NCBI GenBank assembly: GCA_015847255.1
Contig: JADLZK010007331.1
Coordinates: 186,001 to 250,000 of the forward strand
Length of the DNA: 64,000 nucleotides
Reading direction: 5' to 3'
Source of the DNA: Hyparrhenia diplandra
Lineage: Eukaryota > Streptophyta > Magnoliopsida > Poales > Poaceae
Positions 23,161 through 35,800 of this stretch are shown here, in pieces (positions within the stretch are counted from its first letter, which is position 1; every line of letters starts with the position of its first letter). The position numbers and the translations under genes were made by a program. Under the pieces are notes generated by a model. It made no database searches. It saw nothing but the letters and a program-made list of their open reading frames with translations, and was not told the origin of the DNA.

Positions 23161-23479
23161 GTTCTTGGGAAGGCATTGTGAAAAAAAAAATATAATAATA
23201 CTAGCCGGCTATGAATATGAGCGTGTGCGTGGCTACCGCTTGCTCATACAAGGCTAATCTTTTATGTTTTCTCCTGTTGTGGATGAAAACAGGATAGTGT
23301 ATGTCGGGTTTTCTTACGCAGGAAAACTTCATCTCCGATCCGGAGGCACTCCTAAGGAAGAACAGGACTCGTGCCGCTTCTTCTTCGGCCGGAACCCCGA
23401 CCGGTCGAGACCGACATCCCCGCACCAACCGCAACCCAAGCTATGGCCGAGGAAGTCGCTGCGCGGATTTCTCTACTTC

Positions 23480-24460
23480 CCATTGTCACCAACGTGCCCA
23501 TCGGGCGGTGGTGAACGTGGTGGACAAAAACTTTGAGCTGCGCGACCGGGTGATCACCATGGTGCAGGCCGGTCCATTGCGTGGATCGCTTAGCGAGGAC
23601 GCAAACGCTCATCTCCAACACTTCCTAGAGCTATGCGACACCATTGTCATCAAGGACATCGCACCGCACGTCATCAGCTCCGGTCTCGTTTCCTTTCTCC
23701 CTCGTGGGGAAGGCGAAACAGTGGTTCTACAAGGACAAGGAAGTCGTCAATACGTGGGCTAAGTGCTCCGCGGCGTTCTGGCTAAGTTCTTCCCCATGGG
23801 CAAAACTAATGCCCCGAGGGGAGAATCGCCAATTTCAGCCAGAATTCAATGGAACCCATTCCGGAGGCGTGGGAAAGGCTGCGGGAGTACATTCTAGCAT
23901 GCCCGCACCACGGGATGGAGAGTCGCCGGTGGTGCTCCGTAAACTTCTACAATGGTCTCACGGCCATATCGAAGGGGCACCTCGACGCCACGGGCCGGTG
24001 GCGCGTTTCTATTGCTCACCATAGATCGCAACAGCCCCGATCGATAAAATGGTGGCAAAACAGCTGGGGCGAAGACGAGCCCTCGCCAAAACACAAAAAG
24101 GCATGCATACCGTGAAGGAGGCGGATATGCTTGCCGTAAAAATGGATCTTACGCTAAAGAAACCGGAGGAGCGCAAAGACGGACTCTACTACGGCCGGCC
24201 CGGGTTTACGCCACGCACGCTCACATGACCTGTGAGGCGTGTGGTGAAGTTGGCCACTCGGGGATAAGCGCCCCGAGACCCGTGGAAGAAGCTTCTTCAT
24301 CAACAACGCCAACGGGTATCGCCAACCGCGGAAGAACAAACGGAACAACCGGGCCAAAGCCACCATTCCAAGGCAACCGGGGGTACAACTCCAATTACAA
24401 CCCTGGTCAGCCATCATTGAAGGACCTGGTACTAGGCCAGGCGAAAATTAACGAAAACCT
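23480..24460 (+). pseudogene. Gag of element C, Athila type, frameshifted
   Basis: Plus-strand blocks are NFELRDRVITMVQAGPLRGS, SEDANAHLQHFLELCDTIVI, FPFSLVGKAKQWFYKDKEVV with NTWAKCSAAF, IPEAWERLREYILACPHHGM, FYNGLTAISKGHLDA, and a nucleic-acid-binding knuckle region MTCEACGEVGHSG. The CCHC knuckle lacks its last Cys as read; the expected TGC is replaced through a local change of 'gactgcccc' to 'agcgcccc'. Gag would form the particle and bind RNA. At least five frame changes occur. A linker with NENLTKKMSHQDKLLEGVNT follows. Confidence 0.88.
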
Positions 24461-25227
24461 CACCAAAAAGATGAGCCATCAAGACAAGCTCCTTGAGGGA
24501 GTAAATACTAAGCTCGAAGGGTTGACGTCGGCTGTGAAGAACCAGCTAAGCTTCAACAAAATGATAGAAACACAGCTGGCCCAAATTGCTACCCAAGTGC
24601 CAGTTAACGACTCGGGAAGGATCCCAGGGCAACCTGAGGTTCCGCACGAGTCAGTTAACATGATATCTCTGAGGCTCAGTCAACCCAGTGAGCTAAAGAA
24701 GGTCCCTGTGAGCTCGCCATTCATTGCCAAGAAGGGTGACCCTGGACGTCCACTCATCAACTGTGCTATTGGCCCCCACACCTTCGTCAACGCATTTACG
24801 TGACACGGGGGCCGGTATCAATGTGATGTCCAAGGCCACCTTCAACAAAATCCATGGAGAAACACTTACTCCTCGCCAACTTCATCCTCCAAATGGCGAG
24901 ATCAATCAACAAGGCGGCCGAGGAATACTCGAAGACGTGCTAGTCAAAAAAATACGCACGGAGTACATCCCCACAGATTTTGTGATCCCGGATATGGGCC
25001 CATCGGAGGATACGTCTCTCCTCCTAGGGAGGCCTTTTCTCTATACGGCCAAAGCCGATATCCGCATGGGGAAAGGCTTCATAGTCTTCCACGCCGAGAG
25101 TAAGGCAAAAAAGTGCCCATTCATCGGGTACAAACAACAACACACCCGAATTCATCGTCATCAAAACCGGTGTGGAGTGTTGAAGGATCGACTCGAGACC
25201 CCGGAGCGGAGTGCTTCCCGCCGATAG
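24461..25227 (+). pseudogene. Aspartic protease of element C
   Basis: The frame that ends at the TAG near 25,227 includes DTGAGINVMSKATFNKIHGE (24,801-24,860, catalytic Asp in DTGA), then EDVLVKKIRTEYIPTDFVIP, and SLLLGRPFLYTAKADIRMGK, the hydrophobic flap-end motif of retropepsins. A preceding linker (24,440-24,700) contains TQLAQIATQVP. The protease is nearly intact from 24,790. After the stop no RT follows, whereas in Athila elements RT comes next, so the pol gene ends here. Confidence 0.85.
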
Positions 25228-25265
25228 CGAGGGGAGAGTCGAGACAGCCGACTATAAATAACCTG

Positions 25266-25375
25266 CTCAAAAAGAAAAGAAAAAAAAAAAATGGGGTATA
25301 TCCAAAAAAAAAAAAAATGGGGTATATCCAAAAAGAAAAAAAATGGGGTATATTAAAAAAAAAAAAGTTTTTGTG
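25266..25375 (+). repeat. A-rich tandem repeat with ATGGGGTATAT unit
   Basis: Three units of roughly 31-32 bp, each A-run plus ATGGGGTATATCC, stand right behind the protease stop. The position marks the junction where RT and integrase are missing. Confidence 0.85.
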
Positions 25376-25600
25376 TTTTATAAAATATTTTATTAACAAA
25401 AATATTTATTACATAAGAAAATATTTTTAAAAACTAAAATAAAAAGTTTTCATACATAAAATAAATTCTTTCATGAAAAATAAAGAAAAAATGTTTTCTA
25501 CATAAAAAGTATAAACAAAAATATTTTTTAAAAATAATTTTTCTATTCAAAAATAAATTTATATTTGAAATTTTTTGGAGAAATTCAAACAGGGGAGAAA
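25376..25600. other. AT-rich spacer of element C
   Basis: Low-complexity A/T sequence, no ORF or hairpin recognised. Confidence 0.6.
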
Positions 25601-25679
25601 AACGGTCGAACTGGGGCGCGAGCAAACAACGACCCACGAACTTTTTGTGACGTAGTGCACACCACGCCAAAGCGCGCGG

Positions 25680-25870
25680 CAGCCTCGGGGCGGGGTGCGC
25701 GCGCACCCAAAGGTGCGCCCGCACCGTCTTTGGCGCCGTTCGGGCCCCGACTTCGCCAACGGCTCCTAGCCGTTGTGTGGAGCGACCCTCGGCCGTTGGC
25801 TCGGCTATAAATAGCCCGAGCACCGGTGTGAGAGCACCCACCTCTCATTTTCACTCTCTGTCACTCTCAC
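25680..25870 (+). promoter_or_regulatory. Internal promoter-like module of element C
   Basis: GGGTGCGCGCGCACCC (around 25,694-25,709) and GGTGCGCCCGCACC (25,715-25,730) precede the TATA box GCTATAAATAGCCC (25,805-25,818). A CT-rich leader (25,840-25,905) follows, as in the element's own LTR. The ORF starts 180-480 bp downstream. The module is 2.7 kb inside the element and matches the one in element A at 6,600-6,790. Transcription from it is inference. Confidence 0.55.
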
Positions 25871-25981
25871 ACTCTCTCCCACTTGTTCTACACTCCATTT
25901 TCTCCACCAAAAACATTGTGCCGAGCAAGAACACGGGTGTGAAAGTTCATACTTTCATCTAACCCTTGCACACCCGAGGTC

Positions 25982-26863
25982 TTGCTCGATCGTTTTTGCA
26001 GAAGCCATGAAGAAAGCTGGGGAAGATCTTATTGGGTTGAGGCGGTCGTCAAGACACGACTCACGACAAACAAGCACAAGCTCCGCCCTCAACCGACGAT
26101 CTTGAAGACTCCCCATGCAAGAAGACGCTGCACCCGTCGGGGAGGAAGAAGCTCAAGCTCCCCCGACAATTTAAGCCGACGCGCCGTACCTCGACATCCG
26201 TGGAGATCGGGAGATGCAAGCATATCTCCTACTCAAGGACCGTGTGTGTTCCAAAGACACGCCCGAATCGACCGAGCTCCTCGAACAAACAGTATGGACG
26301 ATGAATTTCCTATCCTTTGGAGAGCAGTCGGGTGGCAGGATATTCCTCCTCTCGAGGAGGAAGGTTCTCGCCTCCTGACAATTCAATTCTTGTGCACACT
26401 AGTAGAGGACCAGCTAGGAATTTCTTTCCGCCTTTTTGGTACACTTTATCATGTCACGTGGGCGGACCTAGCTCGTCACTGGGGTTTCAGCTATAGATGT
26501 GCACTAAACATAGATGCCGCTCTTCCCGGCTTTGTCGAAATCACTTTTGGGAGGAAATATCCCGGTGCTCATGAGGCCGGGTACTTTCAAACCTCGCCAC
26601 TCACGTATTCAAAGACCCATCACTTAGATATAGCCATCGGTTGGATCTCGTTGACTTTGTTTCCTAGACACGGGGTTAGATGGGTGAATGAGGTTGAATT
26701 AAAATTACTCTATGCTATTGTCCACAAGGAGAAAGTAGCTCCCAGTGGTAGAGATGTGCAGGAACTTTTTACATATTATCACAAAAGTTCTTTGTTCCTG
26801 TCACCGCACATCTCTTATCACACGCCTCGCCTCGCGATTGGAGCTTTGGATAATCGCAGATAG
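25982..26863 (+). CDS. Extra ORF of element C, ATHILA ORF-1-like protein
   Basis: The frame ends at TAG 26,861-26,863. The first part (to about 26,290) appears shifted relative to the ancestral frame; a likely start is one of the ATGs at 26,007 (other frame) or 26,293 (this frame). From 26,293 the frame reads MDDEFPILWRAVGWQDIPPL, then LLTIQFLCTLVEDQLGISFR, LFGTLYHVTWADLARHWGFS, and DIAIGWISLTLFPR, WVNEVELKLLYAIVHKEKVA. This is the plant-specific ORF often found in Athila-type elements of grasses (Pfam ATHILA ORF-1 type). Its function is not known. About 190 residues are uninterrupted, the best-preserved frame of the nest. Confidence 0.7.
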   Translation: MLDRFCRSHEESWGRSYWVEAVVKTRLTTNKHKLRPQPTILKTPHARRRCTRRGGRSSSSPDNLSRRAVPRHPWRSGDASISPTQGPCVFQRHARIDRAPRTNSMDDEFPILWRAVGWQDIPPLEEEGSRLLTIQFLCTLVEDQLGISFRLFGTLYHVTWADLARHWGFSYRCALNIDAALPGFVEITFGRKYPGAHEAGYFQTSPLTYSKTHHLDIAIGWISLTLFPRHGVRWVNEVELKLLYAIVHKEKVAPSGRDVQELFTYYHKSSLFLSPHISYHTPRLAIGALDNRR

Positions 26864-28324
<1,461 letters not shown>

Positions 28325-28655
28325 CAATAAAGCCCATACTTTCTCTTTAAAAATAAATATTATCTAAAAAAAAAATAAACCCGGATAAAAAAGTTGATCA
28401 AAAGGATGAATGATAAACATCTCTCGTTATAACCGTTCTATCTCGGCAACCGCCCAAGACTTTGAGAAAAGCTAAAAAGCCCCGCTACGATGAAAGGTAA
28501 TAAAGGGTGGGAAAAAGATGTGCCATTTTATTCAAACTCTAGTAGAAAATCTTATTATAACCCTCGCACTTGTAAAACGTAATCAAAGATAGTAGCAACT
28601 CCCGATCAACAACCAAGTACTTATCTCTTTTGCTCGAGGACGCCAAGCAAAGGGT

Positions 28656-28670
28656 AAGCTTTGGGGAGTT
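28656..28670 (+). other. Polypurine tract of element C
   Basis: AAGCTTTGGGGAGTT directly precedes the 3' LTR start TGTTGACGG, equivalent to the tract of element A at 4,343-4,357. Confidence 0.75.
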
Positions 28671-30341
28671 TGTTGACGGTAACCAACGACATAAAAGGGA
28701 GTAAAACTATACCTTTCTATACTCATATACATTTATCACTAATAAAATTCCACTTGTAGTGTCTATTATTTTATTTTCTGATTTGTAATAAAAGCAAGTG
28801 GAAAATCGACCAAAATACGCCATCGGGGAAAGCGCATTATTGTAAAACTCAAGCCCAGGAGCAAATCGATCCAAAACATCAAAACTGGGCCAAGCCAAGC
28901 CCGGCCCACAACTTTTCAAGACGAGGGAAGACACCCCACCGAGACCCGGGCCAAGCCGAGCCTGGGGGTGCGGCGCACCACACGGTGCGGCCGCACCCTC
29001 CCCGAGGCGGTTTTCGCCCGGCCTCGGGGAGGCGGTTCGTGCACCGCCAAATGGGGATTCCCCCGTTGGATGGTCGGTTTGCTCGAATAGGAAGGTTTAC
29101 CAGGTCGGTTTTGGTGTAAATTAGCACTTAGGCCCCTCCTCCAAGTGTATAAGTAGACCCCCTCTCTCCCTCTCTCAACACACACCACTTGGAGTCCAGC
29201 AAACCAGCAATCTCTCTCTCTCTACCACCTCTACCTCTCTCTCTTCTTCTACTTCTTCTTTCTTCTTCTACTTTCTTCTTCTTCTTAGTTCTTGGTTAGC
29301 ACTTGGAGTAGAAGAGCTACAAGGGAGGGCTTGTCTCCTAGAAGAAAGTGCTTTGGTAATACATCTTCTCTATGGAGCATTCTTCTATTTGCAAGTCTTA
29401 CATCTATGTTCTTGGGCTAACTTATGAACTAGAGCATAGTCTTGTTCATGTTCTTGTGTTGGTATATGAACTAGCATATAGTTTACATATCATAATCTTG
29501 ACATGTTCATCTCAGTTCATCATCGATCATCATATGCCTAACTTGATTAGAGGTGGGATAACGGTTCGTTGTTCCTTCGGGTTTGCTCTTGTTCTAGTCC
29601 GTCCATTCGACGAGTGGGGATCCTGGGGGGACAAGAGTAGTGCTCTAATATGCGGGCATGGTGCCCGGGTATTACGACACCGCGGATATGAGTGCACGCC
29701 ACGGTTGAGGGGGTAGGCGGCTTGGTCGTGACAAGCCTTGACCGCCCCTTGAAATCCCCACGCTTCGGTGTGCTTTGTAGGAGTTCGTAAATGCTTCCAT
29801 TGGGCCGTATGGCACCCGGGAGTCTCCCCCTGTTATCCTAGACCTAACCACGATTAAATCGGTTTGCATATGATCCTAACTATTCATTTGTATGGCCATG
29901 ACTAGATACATTAGAATTACTCCATTAGGTTATTCATTCATTCTTTATCTATTTTTCTTTATCCTTTTCTTTGGTGGATTCTTAAGTGTGTGTCACACTA
30001 TCTATGAACTATTATTGCTTACCCCTGTTATGAACAATTTGGTCTAAGCAAACACATGTTCCTCTATTCGAGATGCCATCTTCGGGTTTATTAAACACAT
30101 GCCTTCCTTTGGGAAAATATAAATAACGATACCTGAATACTTCCGGGTGAAATGCTACAATGATAGATCCGTGCGCTTGCGGATGAAATATCTAAGATGG
30201 CAAGATCTATCCCGTTGACAATCCCATTTCGGATCACCGACATGGTGGTTTACTTGGGAATGTCGTGGCGCATTTTCGGGCGCTTTTATTGGGGATGGGT
30301 TTTTATACATTTCCTTTGATTGCGCTTAAGAAATGCCAACA
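28671..30341 (+). repeat. 3' LTR of element C
   Basis: Collinear with 21,437-23,141 but lacking 27 bases near its start. The GC box reads GTGCGGCGCACCACACGGTG at about 28,968-28,987, and the TATA box TGTATAAGTAGACC is at about 29,147-29,160. It ends AAATGCCAACA, then the outer LTR resumes. Confidence 0.9.
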
Positions 30342-30875
30342 TGCCGCCGGGGATCTCGTTCTCCCGACGATATCCCGCCATAGGCGGCTTGGCGCGCCGA
30401 ATAAGTAGCCACGCCGCGCCGTCGGTCGGCATTGTGTCCCGAGCCTTTGTTAGCTGGGAATTGGTGCTACCAGAGCTTGTCCGAGACGAAAGGAGCTCGT
30501 CGGCCGAGCTCGAGCTCGCATGTCCTTCTATACTCGTGAGAGCTCATTCGAGGCGGAGGATGGGCGTCGGGCCGAGCTCGAGCTCGTGCTCAGGGGAGCT
30601 CGTCCCAAGGGGAGCTCGTTCGAGACGGAGAGAGGTCCCCAGGACGAGATCTTTTGGGGTGCGGGTGCGAGAGCTCATTGGTGAGAGGGAATGGGAGCTC
30701 GAGTGAGGTGGGAAGGCGGGCCTCCATCGGGGAGCTCGTGGGAGAGAGCTCGAGCAGGGAGCATTCCCTTCGCCCATGAGGAGCTCGCCCACGGCCGAGA
30801 TCTCGGGTCCCGCTTTGCTCGTCGGGGATGGTTCGGGAGCTCATGTACGGGTGTCCCAAATATCGATCCCCCACA
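30342..30875 (-). repeat. 5' LTR of outer gypsy element, outer part
   Basis: This is the continuation of 20,671-21,436 after element C; combined length is about 1,300 bp. It shares the striking GAGCTC richness of the outer element (more than ten sites in 30,480-30,790). The minus-strand start TGTGGGGGATCGATATTTGG lies at 30,875, and the opposite end is GATTACA, giving matched TGT...ACA ends. Confidence 0.72.
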
Positions 30876-31009
30876 GTAATATTGTAACTCATAGAATTCT
30901 CCTTCATACTCACGGCAACGCGTGGGGAATCCACTAGTATATATAGTGATACATGCACTAATACAGAACAAACTTTCAGTACTAGGTTTTAGTCTCGCCT
31001 ATTTTTGGG

Positions 31010-31290
31010 CTGGGACTAGAGAAGGCTTAGTCCTGGTTAATATCTCAAACCAGGACTAACATCCCCTACCCAACGGATAGTGCAATATGCTTTTCAGAGC
31101 AGAGACCTTTAATCCCGGTTGGTAGGTTAAACCGGGACTAGAGGTAGACTTTCAGGCCCTGTTGTTACTTCCAATTGGGACTAACATCTTTTACCCCTGT
31201 TCGTGGCTACAACCAGGACAAGAGGTTGATCATTTAGTCACGACGAACTCTACCAACCGGGACTAAACGTCCACACTATATATATAGCCA
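31010..31290. repeat. DNA-transposon debris with TAGTCCCGGTT-type inverted repeats
   Basis: Repeated blocks such as 'gggactagag', 'aaccaggactaac', 'taatcccggtt' and 'aaccgggacta' occur on both strands. 31,110-31,140 forms a hairpin with 11-12 bp arms and an 8-base loop. Such arrays of TTTAGTCCCGGTT are common in subterminal regions of grass DNA transposons, often CACTA-like. I found no convincing element ends, so it is a fragment. Confidence 0.5.
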
Positions 31291-31529
31291 CTTCTACAGT
31301 TCTTGCTTGATGGATAATAGTTCTTGCCCAAGGCCGTGAGCTTTATCTTCAATATTCTAAAGGTTAGCAACTTCATCTTGAATCTTTCAATGCTAAATGT
31401 GTAGGTCATTCCATGTTTTATTCATAAACATACGAATGTGTTGTAGACTGAATGATGGATTTTATTTTTATTTATTATACATAGTTTAACATCAATGTAT
31501 GTATCTTCACACATTATTTTATACTAGTG

Positions 31530-32650
31530 AAAAACGCACGTGCGACATGCACGTGTCTAGAGCAAAATTAGAAATGAAAGAATACCAATATTAATTTTGT
31601 ATCTTAGACTAATAGATTTATCAAAAACCATAAAATTATTATAGTCGTATCATGGTATGATGAACGGTCAATTTCACATAATTTTTTCAAGATTTATTAA
31701 TATAATGCAAATTATTGACATAACAAATCATAGAGTATAGTTTTGTCCTACGTATAGCCTTGTTATCATTGCTTAGAACAGTCGACGTGTCTTGCAGTAA
31801 AGTTCTTTCAAGAATAATAATAAATTATGTAAATCAAACTATTTTATAATTATAAATCATAATACTATATAAAAAAGAATTATTTTTAACGCATGGACAC
31901 AGGACACTGCAAACATATATAAATCCTGATTTTTGTAATGAGAAGACCGGAGACAACATGGTGTCCTAAGAGACTCATAACCAGTTGATCCCAATTTCCT
32001 ATATTTAAATGACATGATGACAATTTAGCAGATAGTATCTTGATAGTTTCATATTTTCCTCATGTAGTCACGGAGTCCTTCACATCCTTTGAACTGTAAT
32101 TTACAGTGAAGCAAAAAAAAAAAAAATGAACTCCAACATAATTGAAATAAGATTGACCGTATTGAAACATCAAGAGTAAATACAAAGAAACAAAAAATTG
32201 TCTGTGTTTAACTGTCTTTGTAAACATACAGTACGCTAGCCTTAGAGACACTGAGCATAATAAATTAATTAGAAAGAAATTATATTGCAGCTTAAAAAAT
32301 GTCATCTCTATTGATTTTTATTGCTTCCAATTAGGCACAAGATCTGAAATGCATGATTAATTAGCACTATGGGTGAGAAGAAAAGAACTTACTGCTTCCA
32401 TAAATTGCTTTTTAGTTCTGTCAAGCTTAAAAATATTGGCACAGCAAAACACCCATCCAACATGTTGATGTTCTCTGATGCGTCTAATATATAGTATTAT
32501 AGATAGCAAGTTGCCACTATTAGTAAGGAAAGAAATAAACTAAAGTCAAGATCAGGGACATTGTTTCCAAACCTGCACCATCGCCGGGCGTTGGGAGGCT
32601 GAGGTGGGAGCGCGCTCATCCGTGCGGTGCAAGAAGCCGTGCTGCTAGAG
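31530..32650. other. AT-rich intergenic DNA, nothing recognised
   Basis: No coding frame, repeat unit or RNA gene was seen. The stretch begins with GAAAAACGCACGTGCGACAT, a short CpG-containing palindromic segment (CGCACGTGCG) known to me only as common grass repeat debris. Confidence 0.5.
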
Positions 32651-32654
32651 CTCC

Positions 32655-32850
32655 AGCGGAACTCAGGGTGGCTAACGAGCCAGCTCGGCTCGTTAAGAGC
32701 TCGCCTCGTTTGGACTTGGCTCGAGCTCGGCTCGTTAACCAAACGAGCTAGGAATGCAGCTTCGGCTCGGCTCGCAATATAGCTCGAGCAGCTCGTTTGA
32801 GCTCATGAGCCAGACCTCAAAAATACATTCCAGGTGATTATAAAACAAAC
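32655..32850. repeat. GCTCG/AACGAGC-rich repeat, left copy
   Basis: A dense cluster of GCTCGTTAA, GAGCTCG and AACGAGC words that can fold on itself. It ends with 'gagcagctcgtttgag' and 'cattccaggtgattataaa'. These last two words recur together at about 37,946-37,985, and a similar cluster lies at 38,715-38,880. Such clusters are typical of subterminal parts of plant DNA transposons. Confidence 0.45.
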
Positions 32851-35800
32851 TAGAACATTTGGCGCCCTTTGGGCGCCCTGCCGGGATTGAAAGAATAAAA
32901 TAACTTTAATTGTCATATATGAATAACAAATAGCAAATGAAAACATGAAGACCAACCAATAACTACAATATATCCATACATATTTTACAATTACAATCAA
33001 CTAAGTTTAAACCATGTAAATATAGTGTACAAACATAAGGATTGTCAAATAAACATGTGATTTTGCGATCTCTCTAAAGTTGGATTCAGTAGAATCTTGT
33101 TCTTCACTTTGCTTCTCTGTTCTCTCAACCATGTTAGAAGCTGTCACTTCCACAACCTAAAATTGGGTATATATGTTTTGATTATAAAATGGTAATTATA
33201 ACAAGTCATTAAAACACTAAGCAATTAGATGCACGTATACACTTAACTCGCACCTCAACATTTGCCTGTGTAATATGAAAAATGTTCTGCAAATAAAAAA
33301 TTACATTATGAATATCCAATCCGTTGCTAACAGATCTAAACTAAATTATAAATGCTATGCAAGTATCTTAGTTCTAGTAGCACATGAATTTAACATATAT
33401 GAGTCAGCATTTCAGTACTTCTAAGGTATTCCATATCCAATATACGTTGTTAACAGACCTAAAATAAATTATAAAATACTAAGCAAGAATCTTAGTTCTA
33501 GTACCACATGAATTTTACATATTAGTGACCATTTCAGTAGAACCATTCCATATCCAATTTGTAATCTACATATCTACATATATACATATCTGTGTACCAG
33601 TCTACCATCTTACTGTCCTTGGTAGTCTACAAAACAATTTTTAGTCATTTGAGTACAAGGAACCCTTTTGCACATTATATGTTAAAAATCAATGAATAAT
33701 GGAATAATGCTAGATTTTTTTTTAAGATGCTAAGCTTATCAGTAAAAAAGACAGGTCAACTGGAAATAAGATATGACCATAAAAAAGAGAGACAGTGCCC
33801 AAATGAGCAGCTAAATGACTAAAAAAAGAATAGTGGCAGAAACTATATATAGTAACTGAGCAATGAATTATGTGAAGTACAGTGTATTGAATAATTTCAT
33901 CTATAGGGTAATTGAATTGACATACATATTATCTAGAGAAGAGAAACATACAAGCCTAGGATCAGGCTCGGCTAGCATTGGATCAGCACCACATGGGTCT
34001 GCTGCCTCTGCTTCTTCTGCACATAAGGATAGTAAGAGTGCCTAAAAACATTTCAGTACAAAACAATATGGTGGAAGGACAAAGATTAACAAATTATCAA
34101 CTTTACTAACACAAAGTATGCAGATTAATTTTACGATAAAATTGCAAAAGAATAGCTCTGTAGAAAGATGGAAGTTGCACTTCAAAGCAGCCCCTCTAGC
34201 CACATCAAAAACTTCAGGCTTCTCAATTCTATTATTCTGGAACTCTCAGAGTGCAAGAACAATTGTCAATTGAGCATGGGTATGGATTCTTGGTGTGACA
34301 CCTCCTGATAGCTTCAGAATGAATGTTCTACAGTTGAAAATTCTAGTATGATAGGAAAAAAAAATCAACAATGGATACAAAAGGACTTGGCTAACTCAAA
34401 ACTGGTGCACAAAATTCAAATTAGAATGAACCAATTAGAACCTTTTATCGAAGTTGTGCAACTAAAATGGAGGTCAATATTAGTGAATTTAACCATCTCT
34501 ATATCCCAAGCCCATGATCCATCCATTTTACATGTCACTTCTAATGAAAAGGTGCTTTGACAATTTAAATGTACATAATATCTATTCCTTGAAAAACAAT
34601 CTTCACACGTTTAGATGGATAGGCAAAGAAATTCAAAAAAAAAACTTAACGAAGTTGTTGGTGCTGTCTCCAGACCTGCTTAGTCTCCATTGCCAACTCC
34701 TACTAACCACTCCCAAAGTAATTTTGGCAAGCTGTGGAAAAGAAAACAAACACATTCAGATTCAGCTCTACTTAGGTGTGTAAAGAAGCAGCCATGGGAA
34801 AATTAGAATGGTAGGCCTTTTGGTTCCGCTGCACCTAGCTTGCTAAATGAAGCTCTTCTATCAAGAGTAGTCAGAATTCTCCACAAATATGCACTTCAGC
34901 TCGTGTCTAGTCACCATTTGTTAGGATGTGAACACTGAGGTAGTCATCTCTAGGTGCTGAAGTGATGAAGAAGGGGTGCCTGCAAACACAAAGTCACAGC
35001 AGGTGAATACTAAATTAATCAGAAACTAAGTAGATCGAGGAGATTCAAATCAGAAACTAAGTAAATCGGGCGCCCTGCAATGATTCAAGAGAAAAAAAAA
35101 AAAAGTGTAACCAATATAATATACGTCTCAGATGAACCATGATTATAATTTTAGTAACTAACAAAAACTCCAGGATGCATCCCTTTTATAGGACTTTGGC
35201 ACTAAATAGTAAATACAGTACTTTGTACATATTCTGACTTTATCCCTACATTTCAGGGTTCCAAGAGTTGCAGTCAACAATAAGCTACACATTGGTGCTA
35301 ATTCATCCAGTGATGTATATGTGAATTGAAATTTAGGGAGACTAACAGTTATTATGAACAAATCGTTTGAATATCTCAAATCTGAAAGCCTGGTATGAAG
35401 AAAGAATCATTAGCACGATAAACTAAGCACCTCTGAAAAGGAGCTCGGCCTTATTTAGCATACGCAGGAATAACTCTCAAAATATAGATAAACTGTGTTC
35501 AGCCAACCATTTTTTTTTAATAGCTTGAATATGCAAAGAACCATCTGCTCCAAGTCTCCAATCGCAACAAAATTTCCCCACCGATGGAGAGGTAAACATT
35601 AATATTAACAAAAGTATCCTGTAAACAAAGAACCATATTTTTAATAGCTTGAATATGCAAAAAAAATATTAATATAGTTCAGAGCATCCTGTAAACAGTA
35701 ATACAACGCTAAATCCCTTTGGTAGTACATGCAATCGAATCAAGATCTATCTTAGATCTCCAATATTTCATATTACTAACAAAATTAAAAAGCATGCACA

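Noticed and set aside
25248..25262. TATA-like ACTATAAATAACC after the protease
   Set aside because: It is in the decayed gene end, with no GC box or CT leader, unlike the module at 25,680.
30956..31529. CACTA element with ends CACTAATACAG and TATACTAGTG
   Set aside because: Ends are only 5 bp long in agreement and flanks (atg, aaa) show no 3-bp duplication.
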